In this document: positions 7,974 to 17,717 of the stretch, one piece after another
How positions within the stretch are numbered: the first letter of the stretch is position 1
How the letters are laid out: each line of letters starts with the position of its first letter
NCBI GenBank assembly: GCA_964447535.1
Contig: CAYUST010000010.1
Coordinates: 1-46,848 of the forward strand
Direction: 5' to 3'
DNA from: CAYUST01 sp964447535
GTDB taxonomy: Bacteria; Patescibacteriota; Gracilibacteria; Absconditabacterales; Absconditicoccaceae
DNA: 46,848 nucleotides
The notes under the pieces: generated by a model
What the model saw: the letters and a program-made list of their open reading frames with translations, nothing else
Told to the model about the DNA's origin: nothing
Databases searched by the model: none
Program-made: the position numbers and the translations under genes

Positions 7974-10900
7974 ATGGCAGTAGCAGAAAGCAACGCACAG
8001 CTGAGCGCAGAGGTCATCTCTGTAGCTACCGAGCTCGAATGACTCAATGAAACACTCAAAAAGTGAGTGGTAGATAGTGCGTTGCAGAAGAAATACGAAG
8101 AAGTCATGGCCAAGACCAAGGCACTGGTGGATAAACTCCCCGCCTGACAAGAACAACACCTGAGTGATGAAGCTAGGACACGTTTGCACGCCCTCCAAGA
8201 AGCACTCAAAACTACTGAAGCGGATCTGACGAAGCTAGCACAAGAAGTCGATGCGAAAGGAGGTGCGAAAAATAACCGAGAAAAAGCAAAAGATATGATC
8301 GACAAATACAAAACGCCCGTTGCACTCGCTGGTGCCGCAGTCACGGGAGGATATGGACTATTCACCTGATTTGGTGAAGGGTGGAAAGAAGGCAAGGGTA
8401 TAGGCAAACCATTCAACGCACTCCGAAAAGGTCTCAAAGGTTTTTTCAAAGGTGCATGGGCACGAGGTGCTGCTCGGCTGGGAGCGACAGCAGTGAGTAT
8501 GTGAATTGATAAGTTTGCAGACCTCAGCAAGCTCAATCCTATCAACCGAGCCAAAAATGCGGCTGCAGCAATTGGTGTGAGCATCACCTGATTACTCGCT
8601 AAAATTACCGGCAATAAACCTGAAATCTATGATCCTGGGAATCAGGAAACAGAAGCAGCTCGCCTCGAGGACGGTGTATTGGAAATGAGATTTGATGAAC
8701 TCAATCGTCCTGTACTTGCGAGTGACTCCAAGAAAACGAGTGATGTCGTTGCCCTCCCTGAGGAAATACAACTCCCTGCAGCCCTCCAACAGGCGGTACT
8801 CGATGATCGTTTCAAAGACCCGACCTTCACCGACAAATATATGCTCACGGTCCGCACCGCAAATATCTGGACACAAGCAGCCCGCAAACGTATACCCTCC
8901 ACCATGAATCCACTCAATGATGATGGCGGAGATTATAATTCGCTTTGGCTCATCGAACAAGATATTCTCGCTCTCCAAAAATTAGTGATTGAGCCCTCCA
9001 CCACCAAAGCACAACTTGCTACCGCTACAAGCGCACTTCTCAACAAAATACAAACGTTTGAAAATGACAGAACCAATGTCATCTGAGGAGGTGATCGAAA
9101 AAAGCTTGTTTGAAATATCGAGGGCCATACTGCCTGAACTGGTACTGCCAGAGAAACCACCTACACTGCTACTGAAGTAAAAGTCCTAGATCATATGAGA
9201 GGTCTCGGAGGCTATGGTGATAGTGACGTGGTTGCACATGCTTTGATGGATGATCTCTTTGCTCAAGAACGTTATGCGCCCGTGTTGGGATTATTTGAAG
9301 ATCAAAGTTTCCTGGAAGAAGTTGAAAAGACTGCACTGACGGGCAGTGATTTTGATGCAGGCCTCAATGCGCATCTCATGAAATTCTTTGGACAACATAA
9401 CTTATTGGCGAACGGTACTACCAAAGGACTTTCTCCAGAAGCCGTTGCAGCACTTGCCAAAGAACTCATCAAACAGCACAAAGCCATCAAAGCAAGATTC
9501 GATGAAAAAACACCGCAGAATTGACTCGAACAGATCGGTAAACATTTCTTGAGAAGCTACGGAGATATAAACACAGACACCAAAGCACAAACACGTATGG
9601 TAGATGCATATGAAAAACAATTTGGTGCATCTGCACTTGCTGAGTATGCGAAAACCAAGAAAGGTGTTGCAGATTACACAGCAGACAAATTTGCAATCGT
9701 CAAAGATTTTGCACGAGACCTTGCCAAAGAACAAGCCTACAAATGAAGTATGATCCAGTGATTTGGAACACTCTTCTTCGACCATTTCCTCGGCGCTACC
9801 GCCAAGAAGCAAGGAACTCGAAAAGGTGGGACAACACAATCATTCACAGATCCCCAAGAAGGCCTCCTCGCTGATGTCATCGGTGCAGGGAGTGATTTCT
9901 CAGACAAAACTGCAAGCATCTGTGTGGATATCGGTATCAATCTGGCTATTTCTCTGATCCCTATGGTGGGTACCAATATGATCGTTGCACGTGTAGCGTC
10001 TTCGATCGCAGGAGCAACTATGAAAGCATCGCTTACTCGTCTCGGTGTTTCTGTGTTGGTCGGTAGTGTTGTAGGTCATGTTGCACATACGACGATGAAC
10101 GCACTCGTCGGCAATCACAAATGAAGTAACTTCAGTGAAACAATCAAAAACTACTTTGGGTCACTCCTCGATCGAAAAGAGTTTGCCAAGAATGCGCTTT
10201 TCTATGGACTCCTCACCTGACTTGGGCCTTTTCTCAAAAGTCTCAATGTTGCGCAGCTAAGCAAAGCAACGAGAATGAGTCCTGAACTCTTGACCAAACT
10301 TGGCTCAGGTTTCTGAGGAAAATTCCTCATCAACAGTGGTATCGCTGGTGCTGAAACAGGAGTGATGGAAGGAGCAAAAATGACCTTTGACCCCAACTAT
10401 GAATGGAGTCGATGAGATGTCGTGACGACCTTCATGCTTGCTTTGGCTATGAACAGTATGCAAAAAGCCCATAGAGACAAAGATACTTCACTCACCGTCA
10501 CCAAAGGCAAAGATGGTAAAGTAACACTCAAGCTCGGAAAACATCAACTCAAACCACTCAACAAACTTGCTCACCAAATCGATGCCAAAGGAGATGTCAC
10601 TGCTACACTTACCAAGCATATTGAGCAAGGCACCGTCTTCACTCGTGGAGCAGATAAAATAAAATTGAGCCAAGAAGGTGGTGTGATCTCCGTCATGAAA
10701 CAAACAGGCAATCAACGAAAGAAACTGAGTCCTGCTGAAATAAACAAACTCGTATCCAGCAAATCTGAACTTATCATCCAAAACATGTCACAGAAACTCA
10801 TGGGCAAACTCAGCAATAGCCCAACTTCAATGAAAGGAGTGCTAGAAAAAGCAAAAATAAATTCTGGAGATTTTATGGAACGATGTAGGACACATCAAGT

Positions 10901-11225
10901 CTGATTCATTGAAAAGCACACCGTCGGTGATTTTTTCAAGCTCATCGGTGAGAAGAGATTTGGCAAACTCCTCTTGGGTAATCGAAAATCCGCACCCAAT
11001 GAAACTATCGCCGCACTCGAAGGATGGAAAATGAAAGCACTCAGAAACAGTCACATGGCTTTCAACCTCTGATCACTCGTCTATGGTATGACCGCATGAG
11101 ATGGTGATGAAGCAGGAGGCATCGATGAAGGACTTGAAAACTATCTCCTCTATGGTGTCATCGGTCGTACGATCCCAGGCAAAATCATCATGGCTATGAT
11201 CGATAGTAGTGATATTATTATGTAA
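7974..11225 (+). CDS. giant hypothetical protein, 1083 aa, with hydrophobic segments
   Basis: Not recognised. One frame runs through more than twenty UGA glycines to TAA 11223-11225. Start chosen at ATG 7974 because the promoter places transcription near 7955; ATG 7953 is the alternative. The N-terminal 100 residues are charged and helical, followed by a small-residue hydrophobic segment (PVALAGAAVTGGYGLF) and a Gly/Lys-rich stretch. Central parts are globular. Around residues 645-715 there is a long apolar region (INLAISLIPMVGTNMIVARV and a following segment), a second near 750, then a beta-rich lysine-containing domain near 820-930. Such isolated hydrophobic stretches without a signal peptide could indicate a membrane-inserting or transmembrane-passing protein, but this is inference. 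A terminator follows directly. Confidence 0.82.
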
Positions 11226-11262
11226 TTATAAAAAAAACCACCCCCGTATACGAAGGCAGTAT

Positions 11263-11283
11263 GGTGCGTGTCGCACCGTTTTT
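11263..11283 (+). terminator. rho-independent terminator
   Basis: GGTGCG TGT CGCACC stem-loop followed by GTTTTT, 38 bp after the stop of the 1083-residue gene. Confidence 0.8.
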
Positions 11284-11291
11284 CTTGTGCT

Positions 11292-11711
11292 CTAACGATC
11301 GTTATCGTTGAGATTCCACTCACGCATGCCCGCTTTGAGCAAGACATACATGTTTACCAATTCGATAAGCACCATCACGACGATGGTCATGTAGACCTGC
11401 CATGGTGCATGGTCAAAGGTGAAATATTTTTGACCCAGGGGGACCGCACATTTCGCAAGCCATAGGACCGACGCTGCTCCTACGATAAACGCCGAGAGCA
11501 TCGTCCACAGGAGTTTGACGTACATCACCCGCAAGACGGAATACCCGCTCTTGAGTGATTCTAAGATGGCGACAAAAGCGATGAACGCCACCATCAGCCA
11601 ACTTGCTTGGTTTTTTACCCATTCGGGTGCAATCTCGCCAAGCACGATGATCCCAATGATAGCGATGAATCCCCATGGGAGCAACAACCATCCTCTTACA
11701 GTATTTGCCAT
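11292..11711 (-). CDS. membrane protein, 139 aa, four predicted helices
   Basis: Uninterrupted ORF from ATG 11711 to TAG 11292 without any UGA. Four hydrophobic segments of 18-22 residues are visible (starting near residues 10, 36, 68 and 108), separated by short basic loops; the tail is polar (EWNLNDNDR). No family recognised. It has its own divergent promoter shared in layout with the 195-residue gene. Its overall organisation resembles small polytopic membrane proteins of unknown function. Confidence 0.8.
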   Translation of the reverse strand: MANTVRGWLLLPWGFIAIIGIIVLGEIAPEWVKNQASWLMVAFIAFVAILESLKSGYSVLRVMYVKLLWTMLSAFIVGAASVLWLAKCAVPLGQKYFTFDHAPWQVYMTIVVMVLIELVNMYVLLKAGMREWNLNDNDR

Positions 11712-11738
11712 AAATTTATATTTATTTGGTGAGTTGTG

Positions 11739-11766
11739 TTTATACTTATTTGTATAGAAAAGTCAA
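11739..11766 (-). promoter_or_regulatory. promoter for the 139-aa membrane protein
   Basis: TTGACT (11766-11761), 16-bp spacer, TATAAA (11744-11739). Its -35 lies 7 bp from the divergent -35 at 11774. Confidence 0.68.
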
Positions 11767-11773
11767 TGATTAT

Positions 11774-11802
11774 TTGACAAAGCGCTGAGGTGGGAGTATA
11801 CT
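11774..11802 (+). promoter_or_regulatory. promoter for the 195-aa gene
   Basis: TTGACA (11774-11779), 17-bp spacer, TATACT (11797-11802), 30 bp upstream of ATG 11832. Confidence 0.78.
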
Positions 11803-11831
11803 AGGGAAAAGGTTTTATTTTGTTGTCTCCC

Positions 11832-12419
11832 ATGAGCCTCAATAGAAAAGAAAGACTCAGTCTCTCTACGAGATGACCACACGCTGAAGCAGTGACAGAT
11901 GGTATAATTTCTTGAATTCTTCAATTATCAAAAGAGGCAATCGGTGCTACTCTCGAAGGGAAAAATAAAGCGCTCAATTGGATACTAGAAAAAACTATCC
12001 CCGAAAACCTCAAAACTCCCAAGACATCATGGTTGGGGAAATGATGGAGATTTGTCAGTAAACATATCATTCGTAGAGCTGTAGTCACTGCAAATAACTT
12101 AGTCGATACGATAGGTACTGCAGGCATTTCTGTCATCGATGTGATCAATAATACACAATGAGAAATCCATGACATCTTTACCAAACAAGATACGAGTCAA
12201 GCACTCACTTCCGTGTGATATAGTATCAATGACATTGTACTCAAGAGATTAATCAAAGAAGCATTGCGAAAATGACTGATCCAAAACAGAGTTGGAGACA
12301 CCAACTTCGCAGGACTCACCCAAAGACACTATGGCACCAAAACGCCTGTCACTCCTACTCCCTACGCTCCTAGGCGCACTCCTGCTCCTAGCAGAACTCC
12401 AGCTCCCGCTACTCCATAA
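11832..12419 (+). CDS. hypothetical protein with Pro/Thr-rich tail, 195 aa
   Basis: Not recognised. The frame runs from ATG 11832 to TAA 12417-12419 with several UGA glycines (for example in STRGPH and WLGKGWR). The body is basic and helical with amphipathic segments (TANNLVDTIGTAGISVIDVI). The last 25 residues are a Thr/Pro/Ala-rich tail (TPVTPTPYAP and repeats of it), similar in style to the proline linkers in the M23 protein and in the 1671-residue protein nearby. A near-consensus promoter precedes it. It may be a small partner of the neighbouring large proteins; that is context only. Confidence 0.75.
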
Positions 12420-12478
12420 AGCAAAAAATAAAGGTGCATAACAAAAAACATACTCCTTTTTTCTCTCTAGCCAGATAT

Positions 12479-15400
12479 CTACGCTGGTCCCATTTTCATA
12501 GTCAAGCGTCCCTGGGGAGTCAAAATAAACTGCATCTTTCGTGGCTTGTTGTTGATCGTGAATGGTTGTTTACCCGTTCACTCAAATCGCGTATCGCTAC
12601 TTCTTACGCCAGCACTTTTTAACTTCATAGCAAATTGTGCTGCATCAAGTGTCAGTAATTTCTTCTGTGTAGCTGTATCATAAATATACAATGTCTTGTC
12701 AGCTCGCCATAGACGTCGTGTAGTAGGAAACTGTGGCGCACCTCCATTGAGGCTTTCGATAGTTTTGGTATATTCTTTGATTTCAGGAGAAAGATTGCGA
12801 GTACCAGGAATAGTAATACGTTGATCACTCGGTAAAGTGATTACTGCATTTTGTGAATCATTGAACTTCTCTGCACGAGGAATATTTGATTGGTTTGGAG
12901 CTGGCTGAGGTGCAGGCCTAGGTCACGGTGCTGGTCTAGGTGCTGGTGCTGGAGGAGGAGTAGGTGTTGGCGTCGGTGTCCTTCTCGAACGATTCGTCAC
13001 ATGCAAGGGATCGATTGGTCTTCGGTGGGGGAGAAAATCTCTTTTGTATCTAGGGTCAATTATTCTAACTTCAAAGTGCAAGTGAGCTCATCTACTATGT
13101 CAGGTATTGCCCGTGATGCCTACTATATCTCATTGTTTGAGTACTTGATCTTCACGTACAGATATTTTACTCAGATGTGCATATAGTGTACGATATTTTT
13201 TATTGCCAATTTTATGTTCAAGCACAACATAGTTACCATATGTATTATGCCCAGTAAGTGCAACTCTACCCGCATATGATGCTTTGGCTGGAGGATATTT
13301 TGTTGGATTATTGGGCACATCAATATCAATGCCTGAATGACGGTATCGTCATGTAATCTTTCACTGATTATTTTTGATTGGCCTTAGTGTGCCAAAATCA
13401 TCCGTAATTTGCGCGTTCAGATTATCAAGTGGTCGCGCAAAAGGTTTGCCTGGAGTCTCTACTTCATCGAAATGTGTCGGATTTTGTTTATCAATCCATG
13501 CTTGAGGTGGTTGTACTGCCACTCTCAGGACTTTTCTCGTGACGTTTCAAACTACCTTCGTATCTACTATCACTTTGACCTTCCAGTCGCCATCGTCACC
13601 TGGCACGGTATACACCGTATCAGGGGTCATAGTACGTACATCAAACTTACACAGTGAATCATTGACAGGTCACCACGTATCCAATCTGATATCTAGCATC
13701 CCCCCTACATGAGTCACAAACATATCTTTCAGAAGATCCACATCCATATTGTTGAGAGGATATACCGTTTTATCAATATGCGTCAGCGTCTCATTGGCTA
13801 CAGGGATGCGTTCTTTGCTTACATCTGTGATATCCGTAGGTCCATCTTCTATCTCTCCTATTCTTTCAATCAATTTTTTGAGCTTCTCACGAGCAAGTCT
13901 CAATTGTTCAGATGTTTTGATGCGATCGAAAGCGTCTCACAACTCTGGGAAGCTTCGATCGATCTTGGGAAGTTGTTCATCTTGTTTTTTGGTTTCAATC
14001 AATTGCGCGAGATTCTTGGGTGGTGTGACACGCACACGCAAGACACGTTTGTCATCGACCGTCACCTCTACTTCTCGGCGTGCTCCTCGCAACGCATCGG
14101 TATACATTCGCTTTCCCTCTCTTTGATGAAGTTTGAGATCAAGTCTAAATAATTCTTCATCAGGATTGAGTCCGTCTTGTCCCAAAAAGGTGTCTTCAAA
14201 GACTACCGGAAACTCATTGGTATCACTGTCATAATCAACATAGAAACGATCTAATTTTTTTCCATCCATAGTCATCAGTGATGACTGCCACTGCCCTATT
14301 TCTTTGTCGTTCCAAAATGGTGGTGTTTCATCATAGATAGTTCTAATATCTCCTGGTTGTGGTTCAAACTCTGGCAAGGCAGATGTAGTTGTTTCTGGTG
14401 CTCACGAAGGAGTTTGTCTACCATTGGCTGCTTGATGCGGGACGCACTGGATCGTGACAACACCGTTGATATTGCATATATCGAGAGCAAAAATACCACC
14501 AGGTGTGCCTTTGGTTGTAATATATCCCTGTGCGTGTCCACTCTCCAAACTCAGCGCAGACCAAGGTTGTTTGGTAAGATCCAATACTGATTCGCCATGT
14601 TTGGGATGCTTGAGCGTGATAGTATATGCTTCCTTTTGGACACTACCTTTTCGTCCATCTTTGGGGTCTTGCATTTCGATGAGTTTGATTGCAGGAAGTT
14701 CAGGGATCAAATCAATATTGAGTCTCGCTTGCTCATTGGTGAGAAAAACGGTCCGGATTTTACCTTCGATACGTTGGTGTGTGTACTGTTGTGTACCTCA
14801 TACAACGTTCTCTCTTCACGAAAATGGCATTGTTGGATCAAGGTCATTTTTTTGCCAAATCACATCACCTTTTGCATTACGAAATGCAAGAACTCACTGC
14901 TCCCAATGAGCAGTCCAGAAACTAATTTTCTCTTTATCAGCAGGAGATATATTCACCTTGTCTGGTCATGTGGTGAGCTTAATTTTTTCATACACTCCTC
15001 TGATACCTGTAGTTACTTCTTTGTATTCTATCTGCAGTGTGTCATCTTGCATTGTAGCAACTGCATCATACCAGGTCTCACCTTCCTTGAGAGAAGTACC
15101 TAGGGGTAAAGCAAAAGACCCGATTTCAGCTTTCCCAGTACTCAAGAGTTGCTCATAAAACGTACTGATAGGTAGCGTAAGCAATGGCTCTTCATCTTGG
15201 TTGGTGATGTGGAGCACACCGTTTTTATTGGTAGTGATCACGTTTGTATTCTCTGATAAGACATGTATTTTTTTGTTTTCAAAGTGCTCTTGCTTTGCAA
15301 TCGCTGAAATAGTTCACAACGAATTCTGGAAAGAAATCGTATAGAATGTTTCTCCTACGCGCAGTATCTTTTTGATCTGTGCACCGAAAGTATTGATCTC

Positions 15401-16210
15401 TTTGGCATCTACCGCTCGTCACTCATGGATGAAATATTTTCTCGTCCCAGGAATATCCATGACTATACGAAACATTTTACCATTCCAAGTTAACTTCCAA
15501 CCTTCAGGAGCTCACAAAATCGTTGCATCAAGTTGTGATTTTTCAATCTTGGTTTCAGAAATTTTTTCTGCAGTGAGTGAGAGACTATCACTTTTTCTCG
15601 TGACCAGTACTTTGTATACTCCCTGAAAATCCGCATGAGTACTCACTACTTGCGTCTGTATCGTATCACCAGGATGTACTAACTTAGTGCGATCTATCAC
15701 GAGTGAGGCGATTTCATCACTACCATCAGGAGTGATCATCACCGCATCTCCCCATCGTTTCGTTTGTTGACCCGCAAATGCTCCACCTAGTTCTATCGTC
15801 TCAGGAAAAGGTTTAGTAAATGGTTCAAGAGCAAGTTGCACCTTCTCATCGACGTCCTTGATGAACGTACACGTAAATCGTTTTTCTCCTTCGGGAGTTG
15901 GTATTTTGAGATCTATACTTGCTTTGTTGTCAGGTGAAAAAGTGAGTTTATCAACATCGATAGGTTGCTTCAGCAAAAAATACGGACGACCTTTGGCGGG
16001 TGTATAGAGGATATTTATTTCTTTACCGTTGAAACGCGCTGTCCATTCTTTGGGAGCTCAGATAATTTCTGGTTTCACTCACGTGATCCCACCGCTTTCT
16101 ATCGATACTTGCAACTGCAATGCATCGAGCGCCGTCTGCGGATCAAGTTGTGGTTGCTCGTGAATGCTTTCTGCATCACGTTGTTGCTCAATGTTTTTCT
16201 CACTCATCAT
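12479..16210 (-). CDS. giant multidomain protein with M23 (LytM-type) peptidase domain, 1243 aa
   Basis: One frame spans seven standard-code fragments joined by UGA glycines. The M23 domain lies at about residues 935-1050: HSGID gives the Zn ligands His958 and Asp962, LYAHL gives His1012, and HLHFE gives His1043 and His1045. UGA encodes Gly in KQGD, NTG and SRGAHLHF, exactly where the family has Gly. M23 enzymes cleave peptidoglycan cross-bridges. Residues 1-930 hold several beta-rich segments with a recurring style (DGKKLDRFYVDYDSD, GETWYDAVATM). After the peptidase come an Ala/Pro-rich linker and a C-terminal domain of about 125 residues. No signal peptide is seen. The start at ATG 16210 is set by the promoter at 16268-16296; longer ATG starts at 16288 or 16396 lie upstream of the -10 box. 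It may act on the cell's own wall or on another cell's wall. Confidence 0.88.
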
Positions 16211-16267
16211 ACCCAAGAAATAAAACCGTGTGAGCCAGCTTTTCACAGCCCACCCAAGTCTATGACA

Positions 16268-16296
16268 AGTATACCGAAATCGTCTCATTCTGTCAA
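16268..16296 (-). promoter_or_regulatory. promoter for the M23 protein gene
   Basis: TTGACA (16296-16291), 17-bp spacer, TATACT (16273-16268). Transcription is expected near 16260, giving a leader of about 50 nt to ATG 16210. Confidence 0.8.
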
Positions 16297-16330
16297 AAAT
16301 ATGGGGCTTTTCTCCTCCTTTTGCCGTCGT

Positions 16331-16376
16331 GTTCCCCCTTTTAGAAAGGGGGTGGCCGCAGGTCGGGGGATTATTT
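16331..16376 (+). repeat. C/G-rich palindromic repeat, copy
   Basis: TCCCCCTTTTAGAAAGGGGG followed by TGGCCGCAGGTCGGGGGATTATT; intergenic between divergent genes, upstream of the M23 gene promoter. Confidence 0.85.
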
Positions 16377-16444
16377 TTCCTCTTGACTTTCATCATAATT
16401 TATATATAAGTCAAGTACACAAAAACATAAAAAAAAAGAAAAAT

Positions 16445-16888
16445 ATGGAAAATATGTTAACTTCGGGGACAGCGATATTCTTGATCCACTGTTGTTTCGC
16501 GGCATTGGGATGGGGAGTACTCCTTCAAGCCATCTGGGCTGGTATTGTTTATCTTACAGGTGCTACTCCACCTGTTATACCACCTACAGGACCAACAGCG
16601 GTAACCCATGTTGGCTTGCGTATACCAACTGGGTGGTATGAAAGGATAACAGAGGCAATCTTTTTGTTGAACGCATTTGCCTCCGTGTATTTCTATAACA
16701 TTAATCCAACCTACAGTGCATTCCATGAAGTAATGTGGGGTGACTATGAAGCTCTTATGTGGGGGATTCTTATAGTTGGTATTGCATGCGAATTCTTCAC
16801 ATGGGTGGAAATGAGAGTAAATGTACATACTAGAGAAATTTCCACCTGGGCAATTATCTGGTTATTATTTACCCTCCTAATCCACTAG
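16445..16888 (+). CDS. polytopic membrane protein, 147 aa
   Basis: Uninterrupted ORF without UGA, ending at TAG 16886-16888. Start chosen at ATG 16445 after an A-rich purine tract; upstream in-frame codons run through the palindromic repeat and are not believed. Four hydrophobic segments are seen: residues 9-38, about 78-92, 105-122 and 130-147. A proline-rich external loop (PPVIPPTGPT) lies after the first. No family recognised. A strong terminator follows, so it is probably monocistronic. Confidence 0.75.
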   Translation: MENMLTSGTAIFLIHCCFAALGWGVLLQAIWAGIVYLTGATPPVIPPTGPTAVTHVGLRIPTGWYERITEAIFLLNAFASVYFYNINPTYSAFHEVMWGDYEALMWGILIVGIACEFFTWVEMRVNVHTREISTWAIIWLLFTLLIH

Positions 16889-16915
16889 GAGGGAAAAGAA
16901 AGAAAGAAAATTTAT

Positions 16916-16947
16916 AGCGGTCGAGGAACTCCTCTCCGCTTTTTTTG
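16916..16947 (+). terminator. rho-independent terminator
   Basis: AGCGG..GAGGA..TCCTC..CCGCT-type hairpin followed by a run of seven T, 28 bp after the 147-residue membrane protein. Confidence 0.85.
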
Positions 16948-17012
16948 TTGTTGAAAAAAACTCCTCTCGTTACCTCCCTTTCGAATGGATAGTACGTGTT
17001 GCTCTCTCTTCG

Positions 17013-17066
17013 TTCCCCCTTGGCAAAGGGGGTGGTGCGAACATAGTGAGTACCGGGGGATTATCA
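17013..17066 (+). repeat. C/G-rich palindromic repeat, copy
   Basis: CCCCCTTGGCAAAGGGGG followed by a variable centre and a CGGGGGATTAT end. The terminal ATTA supplies the stop codon of the DUF559 gene on the other strand. Confidence 0.83.
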
Positions 17067-17435
17067 ATTTCCACTTCCCCCACACCAATACACAATCGAA
17101 TCACTCACTGCTTGCAAATCTGATAGTATCTCCGCATTCGAATATCTTATCGTCCTAATATGATAGTTCTGAAATAAATGATCATCTCTTTTTGTATCAT
17201 ACAATTGTTGATACTCATGAATATCACCATCAACTTCAATACAGAGCTTGCAAGAAGCACAGTAAAAATCAAGAATGTACCTATCAATAGGTTTTTGTCT
17301 TACTCGAATTCTTCATGTTCTCTTTCACTTCAAAACACAATGCCATAATAATCATTCGGCAGTTGTCATTACCCTACGATTTTGCCTCGCAAATTTTTTG
17401 AGACGATGCTCATAGATATAACACGTTTTTTTCAT
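17061..17435 (-). CDS. DUF559-type endonuclease (Vsr-like fold), 124 aa
   Basis: A small protein of the DUF559 family, predicted to have a PD-(D/E)XK/Vsr-like nuclease fold. Visible family marks are the start segment EHRLKKFARQNRRVMTTAE with LLW, the basic RVRQKPI stretch, DRYILDFYC, the catalytic-looking CIEVDGDIH, the YDTKRDDHL helix and the IRTIRYSNAEIL segment. Three UGA codons are read as Gly (for example after TTAE). The length is close to the usual 115-125 residues. The gene is bracketed by palindromic repeats at 17013-17066 and 17453-17503, and its stop codon lies in the first one. DUF559 proteins often travel with mobile DNA, so this may be a selfish unit, but no transposase is present. 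Confidence 0.87.
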
Positions 17436-17452
17436 ATTAGATGAGTAGATAA

Positions 17453-17503
17453 AAATCCCCCGCCCCGCAACTACTTGCGGGGCACCCCCTTTCTCAAGGG
17501 GGG
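17453..17503 (-). repeat. C/G-rich palindromic repeat, copy
   Basis: ATCCCCCGCCCCGC..GCGGGGCACCCCCTTTCTCAAGGGGGG, 18 bp upstream of the DUF559 start codon. Confidence 0.85.
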
Positions 17504-17600
17504 ATACAAGTGAGGCGACTCCTTCCATGTTTCGCTTTCTTAAGGGTGACACAAGTGGGGACATTCCTTCCAGGACTCGCTTTCTCAAGGTAAGGCCGCA
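17497..17600. repeat. degenerate tandem repeat of about 45 bp derived from the palindromic repeat
   Basis: Units begin with CGCTTTCTTAAGG-like or CGCTTTCTCAAGG-like sequence and contain ACAAGTGGGGAC and CCTTCCA. About two and a half copies extend away from the repeat at 17453-17503. No coding function is seen. Confidence 0.6.
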
Positions 17601-17666
17601 AGATAGGATAGATCTACTCGAAAAAACGCATATTTCCAAGAATATCTACAGAAACTTTTTCATACC

Positions 17667-17694
17667 AAAAAAAACTCCTCGCGTGAGGAGTTTT
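17667..17694 (-). terminator. bidirectional-type terminator after the 992-aa gene
   Basis: AAAACTCCTC GCGT GAGGAGTTTT. On the minus strand the hairpin is followed by a T run, 24 bp past the TAA at 17718. Confidence 0.82.
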
Positions 17695-17717
17695 ATAGTC
17701 TCTGATATACCATTGGC

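Noticed and set aside
16288..16396. Longer N-terminus for the M23 protein (ATG at 16288 or 16396)
   Set aside because: Those starts lie upstream of the predicted -10 box, and the longest one translates through a palindromic repeat.
15965..16444. N-terminal extension of the 147-residue membrane protein
   Set aside because: The frame is only an antisense shadow of the M23 gene plus a translated repeat; ATG 16445 gives a normal membrane protein.
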